Below the pieces are notes generated by a model. That model had not been told where the DNA came from. It worked only from the letters and a program-made list of their open reading frames with translations, and made no database searches. From contig CAJPST010000094.1 in NCBI GenBank assembly GCA_905373425.1, positions 1-9,035 of the forward strand: a stretch of DNA of 9,035 nucleotides, written 5' to 3'. Positions 1 through 5,708 of this stretch are shown here, in pieces. The stretch's first letter is position 1; the number at the start of each line of letters is the position of its first letter. The position numbers were made by a program, and so were the translations under genes. The DNA is from an uncultured Mesocricetibacter sp. (GTDB lineage Bacteria; Pseudomonadota; Gammaproteobacteria; Enterobacterales; Pasteurellaceae).

Positions 1-286
1 GTGGTATGAGTTTCATTTCAAAAATAAAGCGTTCTCTTTGTTTGACATCTTCGTCAAAAAAAGAACCCAGAGCATAAACCGTTAGATTACAATTAATTTT
101 CTTGGGGTCTAAGATTGCTGTGTATTTGCTGATAATGCCACTTTCTTCCAATAAGTTAACCCGCCTTAAACAAGCAGAATTGGATAATCCGACTTCTTTG
201 GCAAGTTCATTATTTTGTAGGCGACCGTTGCGTTGTAATGCACGTAAAATTCGCGTATCAATATTATCTAATATTTTATTTGACAT
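1..286 (-). CDS. Lrp/AsnC-family transcriptional regulator (3' end beyond window edge)
   Basis: The frame reads leftwards from ATG at 286-284 and stays open to base 1, giving 95 N-terminal residues of a protein that is usually about 150-165 residues long. Seen: the start MSNKILDNIDTRILRALQRN, then NGRLQNNELAKEVGLSNSAC and RRVNLLEESGIISKYTAILD. This is the AsnC-type winged helix-turn-helix (roughly residues 5-60, with VGLSNSACLRRV as the recognition part). The start of the ligand-binding RAM/ACT-like domain follows (LTVYALGSFFDED). Family members sense amino acids or related metabolites and bind DNA as dimers or octamers. The gene lies just downstream of the arcB-arcC-yfcC operon on the same strand but has its own promoter (332-359). 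Control of the neighbouring arginine/citrulline genes is possible but only inferred. The RBS is weak. The effector-binding half is outside the window, so I give no symbol. Confidence 0.9.
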   Translation of the reverse strand, partial: MSNKILDNIDTRILRALQRNGRLQNNELAKEVGLSNSACLRRVNLLEESGIISKYTAILDPKKINCNLTVYALGSFFDEDVKQRERFIFEMKLIP

Positions 287-331
287 AGTTGTTTATTTAT
301 ACCACAAAAGACGGATATTCAATTTGCAACT

Positions 332-359
332 ATTATATAGATTAGGCTTTAAACCTCAA
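332..359 (-). promoter_or_regulatory. Sigma-70 promoter of the Lrp/AsnC-family gene
   Basis: Reading the minus strand, TTGAGG (359-354, 4 of 6 match to TTGACA) is followed by a 16-nt spacer and a perfect TATAAT (337-332). Transcription would begin near 325, giving a leader of about 39 nt before the ATG at 286. The -35 hexamer overlaps the distal arm of the stem-loop that ends the arc operon. A second TATAAA-like box nearer the start codon (about 293-298) has a poorer -35 match. Confidence 0.6.
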
Positions 360-395
360 GATTGCTTTAGCACATTTCTTAGCTAAAGCAATCTT
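358..395 (-). terminator. Stem-loop ending the arcB-arcC-yfcC operon
   Basis: AAGATTGCTTTAGC (358-371) and GCTAAAGCAATCTT (382-395) form a perfect 14-bp stem with a 10-nt loop, beginning 13 nt beyond the yfcC stop codon. On the minus strand the stem ends in CUU and is followed by GAGGUUU, so the U-tract is poor. On the plus strand it is followed by TTTTGG. The position after the last arc gene makes operon termination the most likely role, possibly in both directions. Confidence 0.6.
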
Positions 396-407
396 TTGGC
401 TGTAAAA

Positions 408-1925
408 TTAAGCATATAACTGAACTTGGATAATCAGTAGTATGGAACCTATAACCAGTAATGCTCCGATCATCGGTAGTACAAATTTTACCCATCTATC
501 AAACGGAATGTGTAACATTTGTAAGGTGACCAACACTAATCCGGTCGGTGCTAAGAAGAGCATAGCGTATTGTCCCCAGTTATAAGCAGATACAACAATA
601 TCTCTTGGAATTCCTACCGCATCGGCAAGCGGTGCCATAATCGGCATAGAAAGCACGGCAAGACCGGATGAAGAAGGAACAAATAATCCGAGAATGATAA
701 ATACGACTAATTGAGCCAGAATAAAGACTGTCGGTGGCATGCCTGCGACTGCATCGGACATGTAGGCCAAAATCGTATCGGAAATCATGCCTTCGTCTAA
801 TACCAAGTTTACACCTCGAGCCAGACCGATAATGAGCGATACGCCGACTAACTCGGAAGCACCTTGAGTAAAGGAGTCAACAATTTCCTGTTCGGATAAG
901 TTGGATATAAACATTATAATTATGGTGAGGGTTAAGAATGATGCGGCCATTTCAGGGAACCACCAACCACCGGCCATAACACCCCAGATCATAATTGGAA
1001 ATGCGATACAAAAAATGCTTAGGATGATTTTTCTTCTAGTACTGAATTCAAGAATGGTTGTCGGATCGTAATTTTTCATATAACGATCATAAAACTCTTC
1101 TCTGTCATCGTAAGTATAGGAAAAACTATTATCCGCTTTGATTTTTTTGCAATACCAATAGAGGTAAGTTATCACACAGGCTGAGCCCAGTATTAAACCG
1201 ATAGCGCGGAATACAATACCTTCGGTAAATTGAATACCTGCTGCGTTAGATGCAATAACGACGGAAAACGGATTAACTGTAGAAAATGCTGTTCCCATTG
1301 AGGAGGCTAGAAAAATCGCTCCGACACAAACGATTGCGTCATATCCCAATGCGAGAAACACAGGAACCAGTATCGGATAAAATGCAACAGCCTCTTCTTC
1401 AATGCCGCAAGTTGTGCCACCAATTGCCATTAATACACAAACACTGAATACGATAAAAAATTCGTTTCCTTTGGTTCTTTTGGCGAGAGCCGATAATCCG
1501 GCATTAAACGCCCCTGTTTTGTTGATTATGCCAATCATTCCTCCTAAGACAAAGATAAATACCATTACATCAGCAGCTTCAATAGTTCCTTCTACCATGC
1601 TAATGGCAATGTCTTGGGCTCCTTTCGGATTTTGTTCCACCCGTTGGTAGGAGCCGGGAATAGCAATTGGTTTTCTGATAATACCGTCAGTGAAATTTTT
1701 TAATTCAATTTTGATGTTTAAATTGTCAAGTGACTCTTTTGTGGCCGGCAATACTTTGTCGGGCTGTTGATATGTTTTTACTATAAATTGATTGGATGAT
1801 GCGTTGTAAGTCAGTTTGGAATAAGAACCTGCTGGAATAATCCAAGTCAACCCGACGGCTATAATCAATATAATAAATAATATAGAGAACGCCGAAGGAA
1901 ATTTGAAAGCTTTTTTCTTGTTCAT
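408..1925 (-). CDS. YfcC/DcuC-family membrane transporter of the arc operon (probable amino-acid antiporter)
   Basis: This 505-residue polytopic inner-membrane protein has about 12 hydrophobic segments. It starts MNKKKAFKFPSAFSILFIIL, and the first membrane span falls at about residues 8-30. Conserved-looking stretches include GTIEAADVMVFIFVLGGMIG, AIGGTTCGIEEEAVAFYPIL and VPSSSGLAVLSMPIMAPLAD, typical of COG1288/PF03606 (YfcC, related to the DcuC anaerobic carriers). ATG at 1925 is chosen because AAGGAG lies 7 nt upstream (1938-1933). A 22-residue in-frame extension to 1991 would run through the intergenic hairpin and lacks such a site. Family knowledge: streptococcal ArcD arginine/ornithine exchangers belong to this family. 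Third place in an arcB-arcC operon suggests exchange of citrulline or arginine for ornithine; the substrate is inferred. It is separated from arcC by 72 nt that contain a strong hairpin. Confidence 0.9.
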   Translation of the reverse strand: MNKKKAFKFPSAFSILFIILIIAVGLTWIIPAGSYSKLTYNASSNQFIVKTYQQPDKVLPATKESLDNLNIKIELKNFTDGIIRKPIAIPGSYQRVEQNPKGAQDIAISMVEGTIEAADVMVFIFVLGGMIGIINKTGAFNAGLSALAKRTKGNEFFIVFSVCVLMAIGGTTCGIEEEAVAFYPILVPVFLALGYDAIVCVGAIFLASSMGTAFSTVNPFSVVIASNAAGIQFTEGIVFRAIGLILGSACVITYLYWYCKKIKADNSFSYTYDDREEFYDRYMKNYDPTTILEFSTRRKIILSIFCIAFPIMIWGVMAGGWWFPEMAASFLTLTIIIMFISNLSEQEIVDSFTQGASELVGVSLIIGLARGVNLVLDEGMISDTILAYMSDAVAGMPPTVFILAQLVVFIILGLFVPSSSGLAVLSMPIMAPLADAVGIPRDIVVSAYNWGQYAMLFLAPTGLVLVTLQMLHIPFDRWVKFVLPMIGALLVIGSILLIIQVQLYA

Positions 1926-1955
1926 ATGAGAACTCCTTATCATACGGCTACAAAA

Positions 1956-1991
1956 GTGAGGATATATTTCAAGGACAAAATATATCCTCAC
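1956..1991 (-). terminator. Intercistronic stem-loop between arcC and yfcC (attenuator or processing site)
   Basis: GTGAGGATATATTT (1956-1969) and AAATATATCCTCAC (1978-1991) form a perfect 14-bp stem with an 8-nt loop. On the minus strand the stem starts 6 nt after the arcC stop codon and is followed by TTTTGTAG. The short U-run suggests partial termination or a 3'-end-stabilising element that lowers transporter expression relative to arcB and arcC. No promoter for yfcC is evident in the gap, so full termination is unlikely. Confidence 0.6.
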
Positions 1992-1997
1992 CGGTTA

Positions 1998-2927
1998 TTA
2001 ATAGTATTCAATGTCAGATATTTTTGTTGTGATTTTGGTGCCGGCCTTTCCTTTAATTATGTCAACAATGTCGGATAATGAACCGATAACGGCATCTCTA
2101 TTCGTTTGTTTAACAAAATTTACAGCAGCCTGAACTTTAGGCCCCATTGAACCGTTGGCAAATGCCATTTGACCTATTACATCGGGGTGAACGGCCGCGA
2201 TGGCTTTTTGGTTCGGTTTTCCCCAATCAATAAAGACTGCAGAAACATCGGTTGCAATAATAAATAAATCTGCCTCTAAATTCTCGGCTAATAATGCGGA
2301 GCATAGATCTTTATCAATAACAGCCTCAACACCTTGCAAGTTACCTCGTTCGTCATAATAAGTCGGAATACCGCCACCGCCTGCACATATAACAATACTA
2401 CCTTTTTCCAATAGCCATTTTACCGGGCGTATTTCAAAAATACGTTTTGGTAGTGGACTTGGCACAACACGACGATATTTATCACCGTCTTGAGCAATAG
2501 ACCAACCTTTTTCTATTGCTAGTTTCTCCGCTTCTTCCTTAGTATAAACCGGTCCTATAGGTTTAGTCGGGTTTTGGAATGCCGGATCATGCGGATCAAC
2601 TTCTACCTGAGATAACAAGGTAGCAAATGGAACTTCAAACGGCACTAAATTACCCAATTCCTGTTGGATCATATATCCGATCATGCCGACGGATTCTGCA
2701 CCTAAAACATCCAATGGATAAGCAGAAACTTCTTTATAAGCCATTCCCTGTAATGCTAATAAACCGACCTGTGGCCCGTTTCCATGGGTAATGACCAATT
2801 CATTATTCGGATAAATCTTAGCGATCTGTTCACAAGCCAGTTTCACATTTTGCCGTTGATTTTCCGCCGAAAGCGGTTCGCCTCGGCGTAATAAGGCGTT
2901 TCCGCCTAATGCTATAACAATTCTCAT
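1998..2927 (-). CDS. arcC: Carbamate kinase
   Basis: The enzyme transfers phosphate from carbamoyl phosphate to ADP, giving ATP and carbamate (which breaks down to ammonia and CO2). It is the energy-yielding last step of the arginine deiminase pathway, in the cytoplasm. Seen in 309 residues: the start MRIVIALGGNALLRRGEP with the ALGGN nucleotide-site motif (6-10), HGNGPQVG (48-55), GAESVGMIGYMIQQEL (76-91), RRVVPSPLP (152-160), AGGGGIPT (182-189), DKDLCSALLAENLEADL (205-221) and GSMGPKVQAA (259-268). Length and motifs fit full amino-acid-kinase-family ArcC of about 310 residues. Two ATGs are possible, at 2933 and 2927. AGAGGG (2941-2936) lies 8 nt before the second but only 2 nt before the first, and family members begin MRIV, so 2927 is chosen. 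The gap to arcB is 13 nt, so the two are surely cotranscribed. Confidence 0.97.
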   Translation of the reverse strand: MRIVIALGGNALLRRGEPLSAENQRQNVKLACEQIAKIYPNNELVITHGNGPQVGLLALQGMAYKEVSAYPLDVLGAESVGMIGYMIQQELGNLVPFEVPFATLLSQVEVDPHDPAFQNPTKPIGPVYTKEEAEKLAIEKGWSIAQDGDKYRRVVPSPLPKRIFEIRPVKWLLEKGSIVICAGGGGIPTYYDERGNLQGVEAVIDKDLCSALLAENLEADLFIIATDVSAVFIDWGKPNQKAIAAVHPDVIGQMAFANGSMGPKVQAAVNFVKQTNRDAVIGSLSDIVDIIKGKAGTKITTKISDIEYY

Positions 2928-2935
2928 CGCCATTT

Positions 2936-2941
2936 CCCTCT
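2936..2941 (-). promoter_or_regulatory. Ribosome binding site of arcC, overlapping the arcB stop codon
   Basis: AGAGGG on the minus strand shares one base with the arcB TAA (2943-2941). It is 8 nt from ATG 2927 and only 2 nt from ATG 2933, which decides the start in favour of 2927. Its position also makes translational coupling from arcB to arcC likely. Confidence 0.65.
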
Positions 2942-3945
2942 TAAGCTAAACTTGCTACCATTACGGCTTTAATCGTATGCATACGATTTTCTGCTTGTTC
3001 AAAAGCAATATTCATTGGTGATTCAAATACATCTTCGGTAACTTCAATACCATTTGCTAATTGAGGGTATTTTTCAGCAATTTGTTTGCCGACTTTGGTT
3101 TCGCTATTATGGAAAGCCGGCAAGCAATGCATGAATTTTACTTTCGGATTGCCTGAACGTTTCATTAATTCCGGAGTGACTTGATAAGGCATTAATAGAG
3201 CAATCCGTTCCCCCCAAGTTTCAAGCGGTTCACCCATAGAAACCCATACGTCGGTATGTACAAAATCAACGCCTTTAACGGCTTTATCAATATCTTCAGT
3301 TACAGTAATTCGGGCACTGCTTTGTTCGGCAAATTTCTTACACATGGTAACTAAGTGGTCATCCGGCAACAGAGCCTTAGGCGCACAAATACGCACATCC
3401 ATTCCTAATTTTGCGCCGATTAATAACAGAGAATTTCCCATATTATTACGGGCATCGCCGATATATACATAGCTGATTTCGCTTAGCGGCTTATCACAGT
3501 TTTCAATCATCGTTAATACATCGGCAAGCATTTGTGTCGGGTGAAATTCATCGGTTAATCCGTTAAAAACAGGTACGCCTGCATACTGTGCCAATTCATC
3601 AACGATCGTTTGTTTAAAACCGCGATATTCAATCGCATCATACATTCTCCCTAAAACTCGAGCGGTATCTTTCATACTTTCTTTGTGACCGATTTGCGAT
3701 GAATTAGGATCAATATATGTTACTCGAGCACCTTGATCATAGGCGGCAACTTCAAATGCGCAACGTGTTCGGGTAGATGTTTTTTCAAAGATTAATGCAA
3801 TGTTTTTGCCTTGTAACTTCGGTTGTTCTGTGCCGGCATATTTCGCACGTTTGAGATCTCGGGACAAGTCCAGTAAATATTTAATTTCACGTTCGGAGTG
3901 ATTAACCAAACTTAATAAATGCCGGTTTTTGATATTAAATGCCAT
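2941..3945 (-). CDS. arcB: Ornithine carbamoyltransferase, catabolic type
   Basis: The enzyme interconverts citrulline plus phosphate with ornithine plus carbamoyl phosphate; here it is expected to run in the phosphorolytic, catabolic direction, feeding arcC. It is a 334-residue cytoplasmic protein with the carbamoyl-phosphate motif STRTR (57-61), FHPTQ (134-138), DVWVSMGE (232-239) and HCLP (273-276, the ornithine-side cysteine loop). The N-terminus MAFNIKNRHLLSLVNHSERE and the whole chain resemble Pseudomonas aeruginosa ArcB more than E. coli ArgF/ArgI as I remember them. Glu is present in YDAIEYRG at residue 106 counting Met, equivalent to Pseudomonas Glu105, a residue tied by published mutants to the cooperative catabolic behaviour; E. 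coli has Gln there. ATG 3945 has AAGGAG 8 nt upstream (3959-3954). It is the first gene of the operon. Biosynthetic use cannot be fully excluded. Confidence 0.96.
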   Translation of the reverse strand: MAFNIKNRHLLSLVNHSEREIKYLLDLSRDLKRAKYAGTEQPKLQGKNIALIFEKTSTRTRCAFEVAAYDQGARVTYIDPNSSQIGHKESMKDTARVLGRMYDAIEYRGFKQTIVDELAQYAGVPVFNGLTDEFHPTQMLADVLTMIENCDKPLSEISYVYIGDARNNMGNSLLLIGAKLGMDVRICAPKALLPDDHLVTMCKKFAEQSSARITVTEDIDKAVKGVDFVHTDVWVSMGEPLETWGERIALLMPYQVTPELMKRSGNPKVKFMHCLPAFHNSETKVGKQIAEKYPQLANGIEVTEDVFESPMNIAFEQAENRMHTIKAVMVASLA

Positions 3946-3977
3946 AGTAAGTTCTCCTTATTGTTTGATTGCGAAAA

Positions 3978-4000
3978 TAGTAAATGACACTAATTTACTA
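3978..4000. repeat. Inverted repeat in the arcB leader/promoter region
   Basis: TAGTAAAT (3978-3985) and ATTTACTA (3993-4000) form a perfect 8-bp inverted repeat with a 7-nt spacer. It starts 33 nt upstream of the arcB ATG and 19 nt before its Shine-Dalgarno. It could be an operator or a weak leader hairpin; the regulator is unknown. Confidence 0.5.
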
Positions 4001-4028
4001 CCTTGGGCAAAAGAATATCAGTATTTAA

Positions 4029-4194
4029 TTGAAATTAGATTTCATTTTTTATGAGAAAATGTAAACATTTGAAATTAAATTCGAGAAATTTAATAATTAG
4101 TGATATTAAATGCTACTACTTGCATATCATTAGGTTTAAATGTTGTTTTAGGTGTGATGACCTATTTCAAGCTAGGGATAATTGCTATTGAAAT
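4029..4194. promoter_or_regulatory. Candidate operator region: TTGAAAT repeats and palindromes upstream of arcB
   Basis: TTGAAAT occurs at 4029-4035, 4069-4075 and 4188-4194, and its complement ATTTCAA at 4164-4170. The last two form a 7-bp inverted repeat with a 17-nt spacer. Within the same tract are two short perfect palindromes: TGAAAT-TAG-ATTTCA (4030-4044) and AAATGT-AA-ACATTT (4057-4070). The 14-mer at 4070-4083 matches 8 of the 10 fixed positions of the E. coli ARG box core (TGAATwwwwATTCA), so ArgR is one candidate; the neighbouring Lrp/AsnC-family protein is another. The arcB promoter should lie in or beside this tract, but I cannot pick a convincing -35/-10 pair. Confidence 0.35.
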
Positions 4195-4222
4195 TTAGTA
4201 TATTCTGCTAATCTGTTATACT
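4194..4222 (+). promoter_or_regulatory. Extended -10 promoter for the grpB-cmk fusion
   Basis: TGTTATACT (4214-4222) fits an extended -10 (TGn plus TATACT, 5 of 6 match to TATAAT). The hexamer 17 nt upstream, TTTAGT (4194-4199), is a poor -35, as extended -10 promoters tolerate. Transcription would start near 4229 and give a leader of about 90 nt. It diverges from arcB. Confidence 0.5.
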
Positions 4223-4240
4223 ATTCAAAAACAAGGTGAT

Positions 4241-4288
4241 ATGACAGTTTCTGAGCAAAGGAAACTGAAAAGTGCGGTTTGTTTTTGA
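4241..4288 (+). other. Possible 15-codon leader ORF with hairpin in the grpB-cmk leader
   Basis: ATG at 4241 opens MTVSEQRKLKSAVCF and stops at TGA 4286-4288, 31 nt before the grpB-cmk start. AAGGTG lies just upstream but only about 2 nt from the ATG, so translation may be poor. The ORF contains a 7-bp inverted repeat, CAGTTTC (4245-4251) and GAAACTG (4261-4267), and ends across the uptake signal. It could be a leader peptide or simply chance. Confidence 0.25.
4270..4278 (+). repeat. DNA uptake signal sequence (Haemophilus type)
   Basis: Exact AAGTGCGGT, followed by TTG and T-rich sequence as in the extended consensus. It is the only intergenic copy in the window. It lies in the leader of the grpB-cmk gene, and its internal GTG gives a misleading alternative start. 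Confidence 0.85.
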
Positions 4289-4319
4289 TGAGTTTTTCAT
4301 ACCGCTGAAGGGGAAACGG

Positions 4320-5600
4320 ATGAATGAAAACCAACGCCTGCTTAAAATGTCGCTACATGAATTATGGCAGTTGTTTCCTATCCGACTTGTACCGCACAAT
4401 CCTTGTTGGATGCAATGGTATATGGAGGAAAGGGATTATCTGGAAAGTATCTTTAGTTGTGCCGTTGAGCGAATTAGCCACATCGGCAGTACGAGCGTAG
4501 TGGGAATTTGGGCGAAACCGATAATTGATATTTTACTGGAATTCAAAGATAAGGCAGACATGTGCGATGCGTCGGCGTTATTGGAGAAAAATGGTTATTT
4601 GCGAATGTCGTCAAATAATGAAAGAATGACATACAATAAGGGATACACAATAAACGGTTTTGCTGAGCGTGTTTTTCATCTGCATTTGCGCTTGTGCGGC
4701 GATAACGATGAGTTGTATTTTCGTGATTATTTATATGTCCATCCTGAAATTGCTCAAGCCTACGAACGATTGAAATTATCGCTATGGAAGCAATACGAAT
4801 ATGATCGCGATGCTTATACGGAAAATAAAACCGATTTTATTCGCCGCTATACCGAACTGGCAAAAACAGAATTTAAACTGAAATATCAGAGAGATAATAA
4901 AATGACAAATAAAAATATTGTAATTACCGTTGATGGGCCGAGCGGAGCGGGAAAGGGAACATTATGTTATGCGCTGGCACAAAAGCTAGGTTTTAATTTA
5001 TTAGACAGCGGAGCGATTTATCGTGTGGCGGCGTTAGCGGCAATGAAAGCGCAGGAAAAAGATAAAAGTGCGGTCGATTTTAACGATGAAATCACACTGG
5101 CAAAATTAGCGCATAATCTGGATGTTCAATTTATACCGCAGGACGGTGAAGTGCAGATTTTATTAAATGGTGAGAATGTTAGCGCGCAGATTCGCACACA
5201 GGAAGTGGCAGATGTCGCGTCGAAAGTTGCTGTGTTTCCACAGGTCAGAGCAGCGTTATTGCAACTGCAAAAGGATTTTGCCGGTAAGAAAGGATTGATT
5301 GCAGATGGGCGTGATATGGGCACAGTGGTGTTTCCTGACGCACAAGTCAAACTATTTTTAGATGCCAGTCCGGAAGAAAGAGCAAAAAGACGTTATAAAC
5401 AGTTGCAAAATAAAGGAATTAATGGTAACTTTGAGCAGATTTTAGCCGAGGTAAAAGAGCGCGATTTTCGTGATAGAAATCGGGCTATAGCGCCGATGAA
5501 ACCTGCCGAAGATGCGTTATTACTGGATAGCACTTCGTTAGGAATAGATGAAGTGATTGAAAAAGCATTGGCTTATATTCATCAACGTATTGATATCTAG
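4320..5600 (+). CDS. cmk: Fusion of a GrpB-family (UPF0157) domain to cytidylate kinase
   Basis: The protein has 426 residues. Residues 1-194 are a GrpB/UPF0157 domain of the nucleotidyltransferase superfamily: RISHIGSTSVVGIWAKPIID (51-70, GST motif and Asp70), FHLHL (119-123) and FRDYLYVHPEIAQAYERLK (134-152). Its biochemical role is poorly known. Residues 195-426 are a complete (d)CMP kinase: P-loop GPSGAGKGT (206-214), LDSGAIYR (228-235), ADGRDMGTVVFP (328-339) and RDFRDRNRAIAP (381-392). This part makes (d)CDP from (d)CMP and ATP in the cytoplasm, for pyrimidine salvage and RNA turnover; E. coli Cmk has 227 residues. ATG 4320 has AAGGGG 6 nt upstream (4308-4313); the in-frame GTG at 4272 lies in the uptake signal and is rejected. 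There is no stop between the domains. ATG 4902 could serve as an internal start for Cmk alone. The gene precedes rpsA, as is usual for cmk. Confidence 0.9.
   Translation: MNENQRLLKMSLHELWQLFPIRLVPHNPCWMQWYMEERDYLESIFSCAVERISHIGSTSVVGIWAKPIIDILLEFKDKADMCDASALLEKNGYLRMSSNNERMTYNKGYTINGFAERVFHLHLRLCGDNDELYFRDYLYVHPEIAQAYERLKLSLWKQYEYDRDAYTENKTDFIRRYTELAKTEFKLKYQRDNKMTNKNIVITVDGPSGAGKGTLCYALAQKLGFNLLDSGAIYRVAALAAMKAQEKDKSAVDFNDEITLAKLAHNLDVQFIPQDGEVQILLNGENVSAQIRTQEVADVASKVAVFPQVRAALLQLQKDFAGKKGLIADGRDMGTVVFPDAQVKLFLDASPEERAKRRYKQLQNKGINGNFEQILAEVKERDFRDRNRAIAPMKPAEDALLLDSTSLGIDEVIEKALAYIHQRIDI
5066..5074 (+). repeat. DNA uptake signal sequence (inside cmk)
   Basis: Exact AAGTGCGGT within the Cmk part of the fusion, in the codons for Lys-Ser-Ala-Val. 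Uptake signals inside genes are normal in Pasteurellaceae. Confidence 0.85.
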
Positions 5601-5608
5601 TCTAAAAT
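5580..5608 (+). promoter_or_regulatory. Possible rpsA promoter overlapping the end of cmk
   Basis: TAAAAT at 5603-5608 (5 of 6 match to TATAAT) would start transcription near 5615, exactly where the first leader hairpin begins. The -35 region 17 nt upstream (5580-5585, CATCAA) is poor. E. coli rpsA is likewise served by promoters in and after cmk. Readthrough from cmk is also expected. Confidence 0.35.
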
Positions 5609-5616
5609 TTAACCCG

Positions 5617-5708
5617 ATTTATTCAAGGATAGAATAAATTTTTATCATCAACCCCACTTTTGAAGGATTGGAAGTGGACGTTATTAACTTAAATTTAGAA
5701 GATTAATT
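5617..5708 (+). promoter_or_regulatory. rpsA mRNA leader with GGA-loop hairpins (S1 autoregulation)
   Basis: Hairpin I: ATTTATTC (5617-5624) pairs with GAATAAAT (5632-5639), a perfect 8-bp stem with loop AAGGATA. Hairpin II: CCACTT (5654-5659) pairs with AAGTGG (5672-5677), plus a G-U pair, with AAGGATTG in the loop. A weaker third element, ATTAA (5683-5687) with TTAAT (5703-5707), would place the only Shine-Dalgarno-like sequence, GAAG (5698-5701), in its loop, 7 nt before the ATG. Gamma-proteobacterial rpsA leaders are known for serial hairpins, a weak SD and repression by free S1; this layout fits that class. Confidence 0.65.

Noticed and set aside
102..386. Plus-strand open frame of 94 codons
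   Set aside because: It lies antisense to the clear Lrp/AsnC N-terminus and runs through the terminator stem; its translation has no recognisable pattern.
1402..1650. Plus-strand open frame of 82 codons inside the transporter gene
   Set aside because: Antisense shadow of a conserved membrane protein, with no ribosome binding site or family resemblance.
1926..1991. 22-residue N-terminal extension of the transporter
   Set aside because: It would read through the intercistronic hairpin and has no Shine-Dalgarno, whereas ATG 1925 has AAGGAG at 7 nt.
3964..3978. Possible FNR box beginning TTGAT
   Set aside because: The second half reads AAAAT instead of ATCAA, too few matches to support anaerobic control from sequence alone.
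4153..4170. Possible CRP site beginning TGTGA
   Set aside because: The second half-site (ATTTC) does not match TCACA.
4272..4319. GTG start at 4272 for the grpB-cmk fusion
   Set aside because: The GTG is part of the uptake signal AAGTGCGGT and has no ribosome binding site; ATG 4320 has AAGGGG at 6 nt.
4208..4399. Minus-strand open frame of 63 codons
   Set aside because: It crosses the promoter, uptake signal and start of the fusion gene, and its translation looks random.
5126..5350. Minus-strand open frame within cmk
   Set aside because: Antisense to conserved Cmk sequence and without its own signals; the similar frames inside rpsA (5838-6023, 6656-6850, 7105-7320) fail for the same reason.
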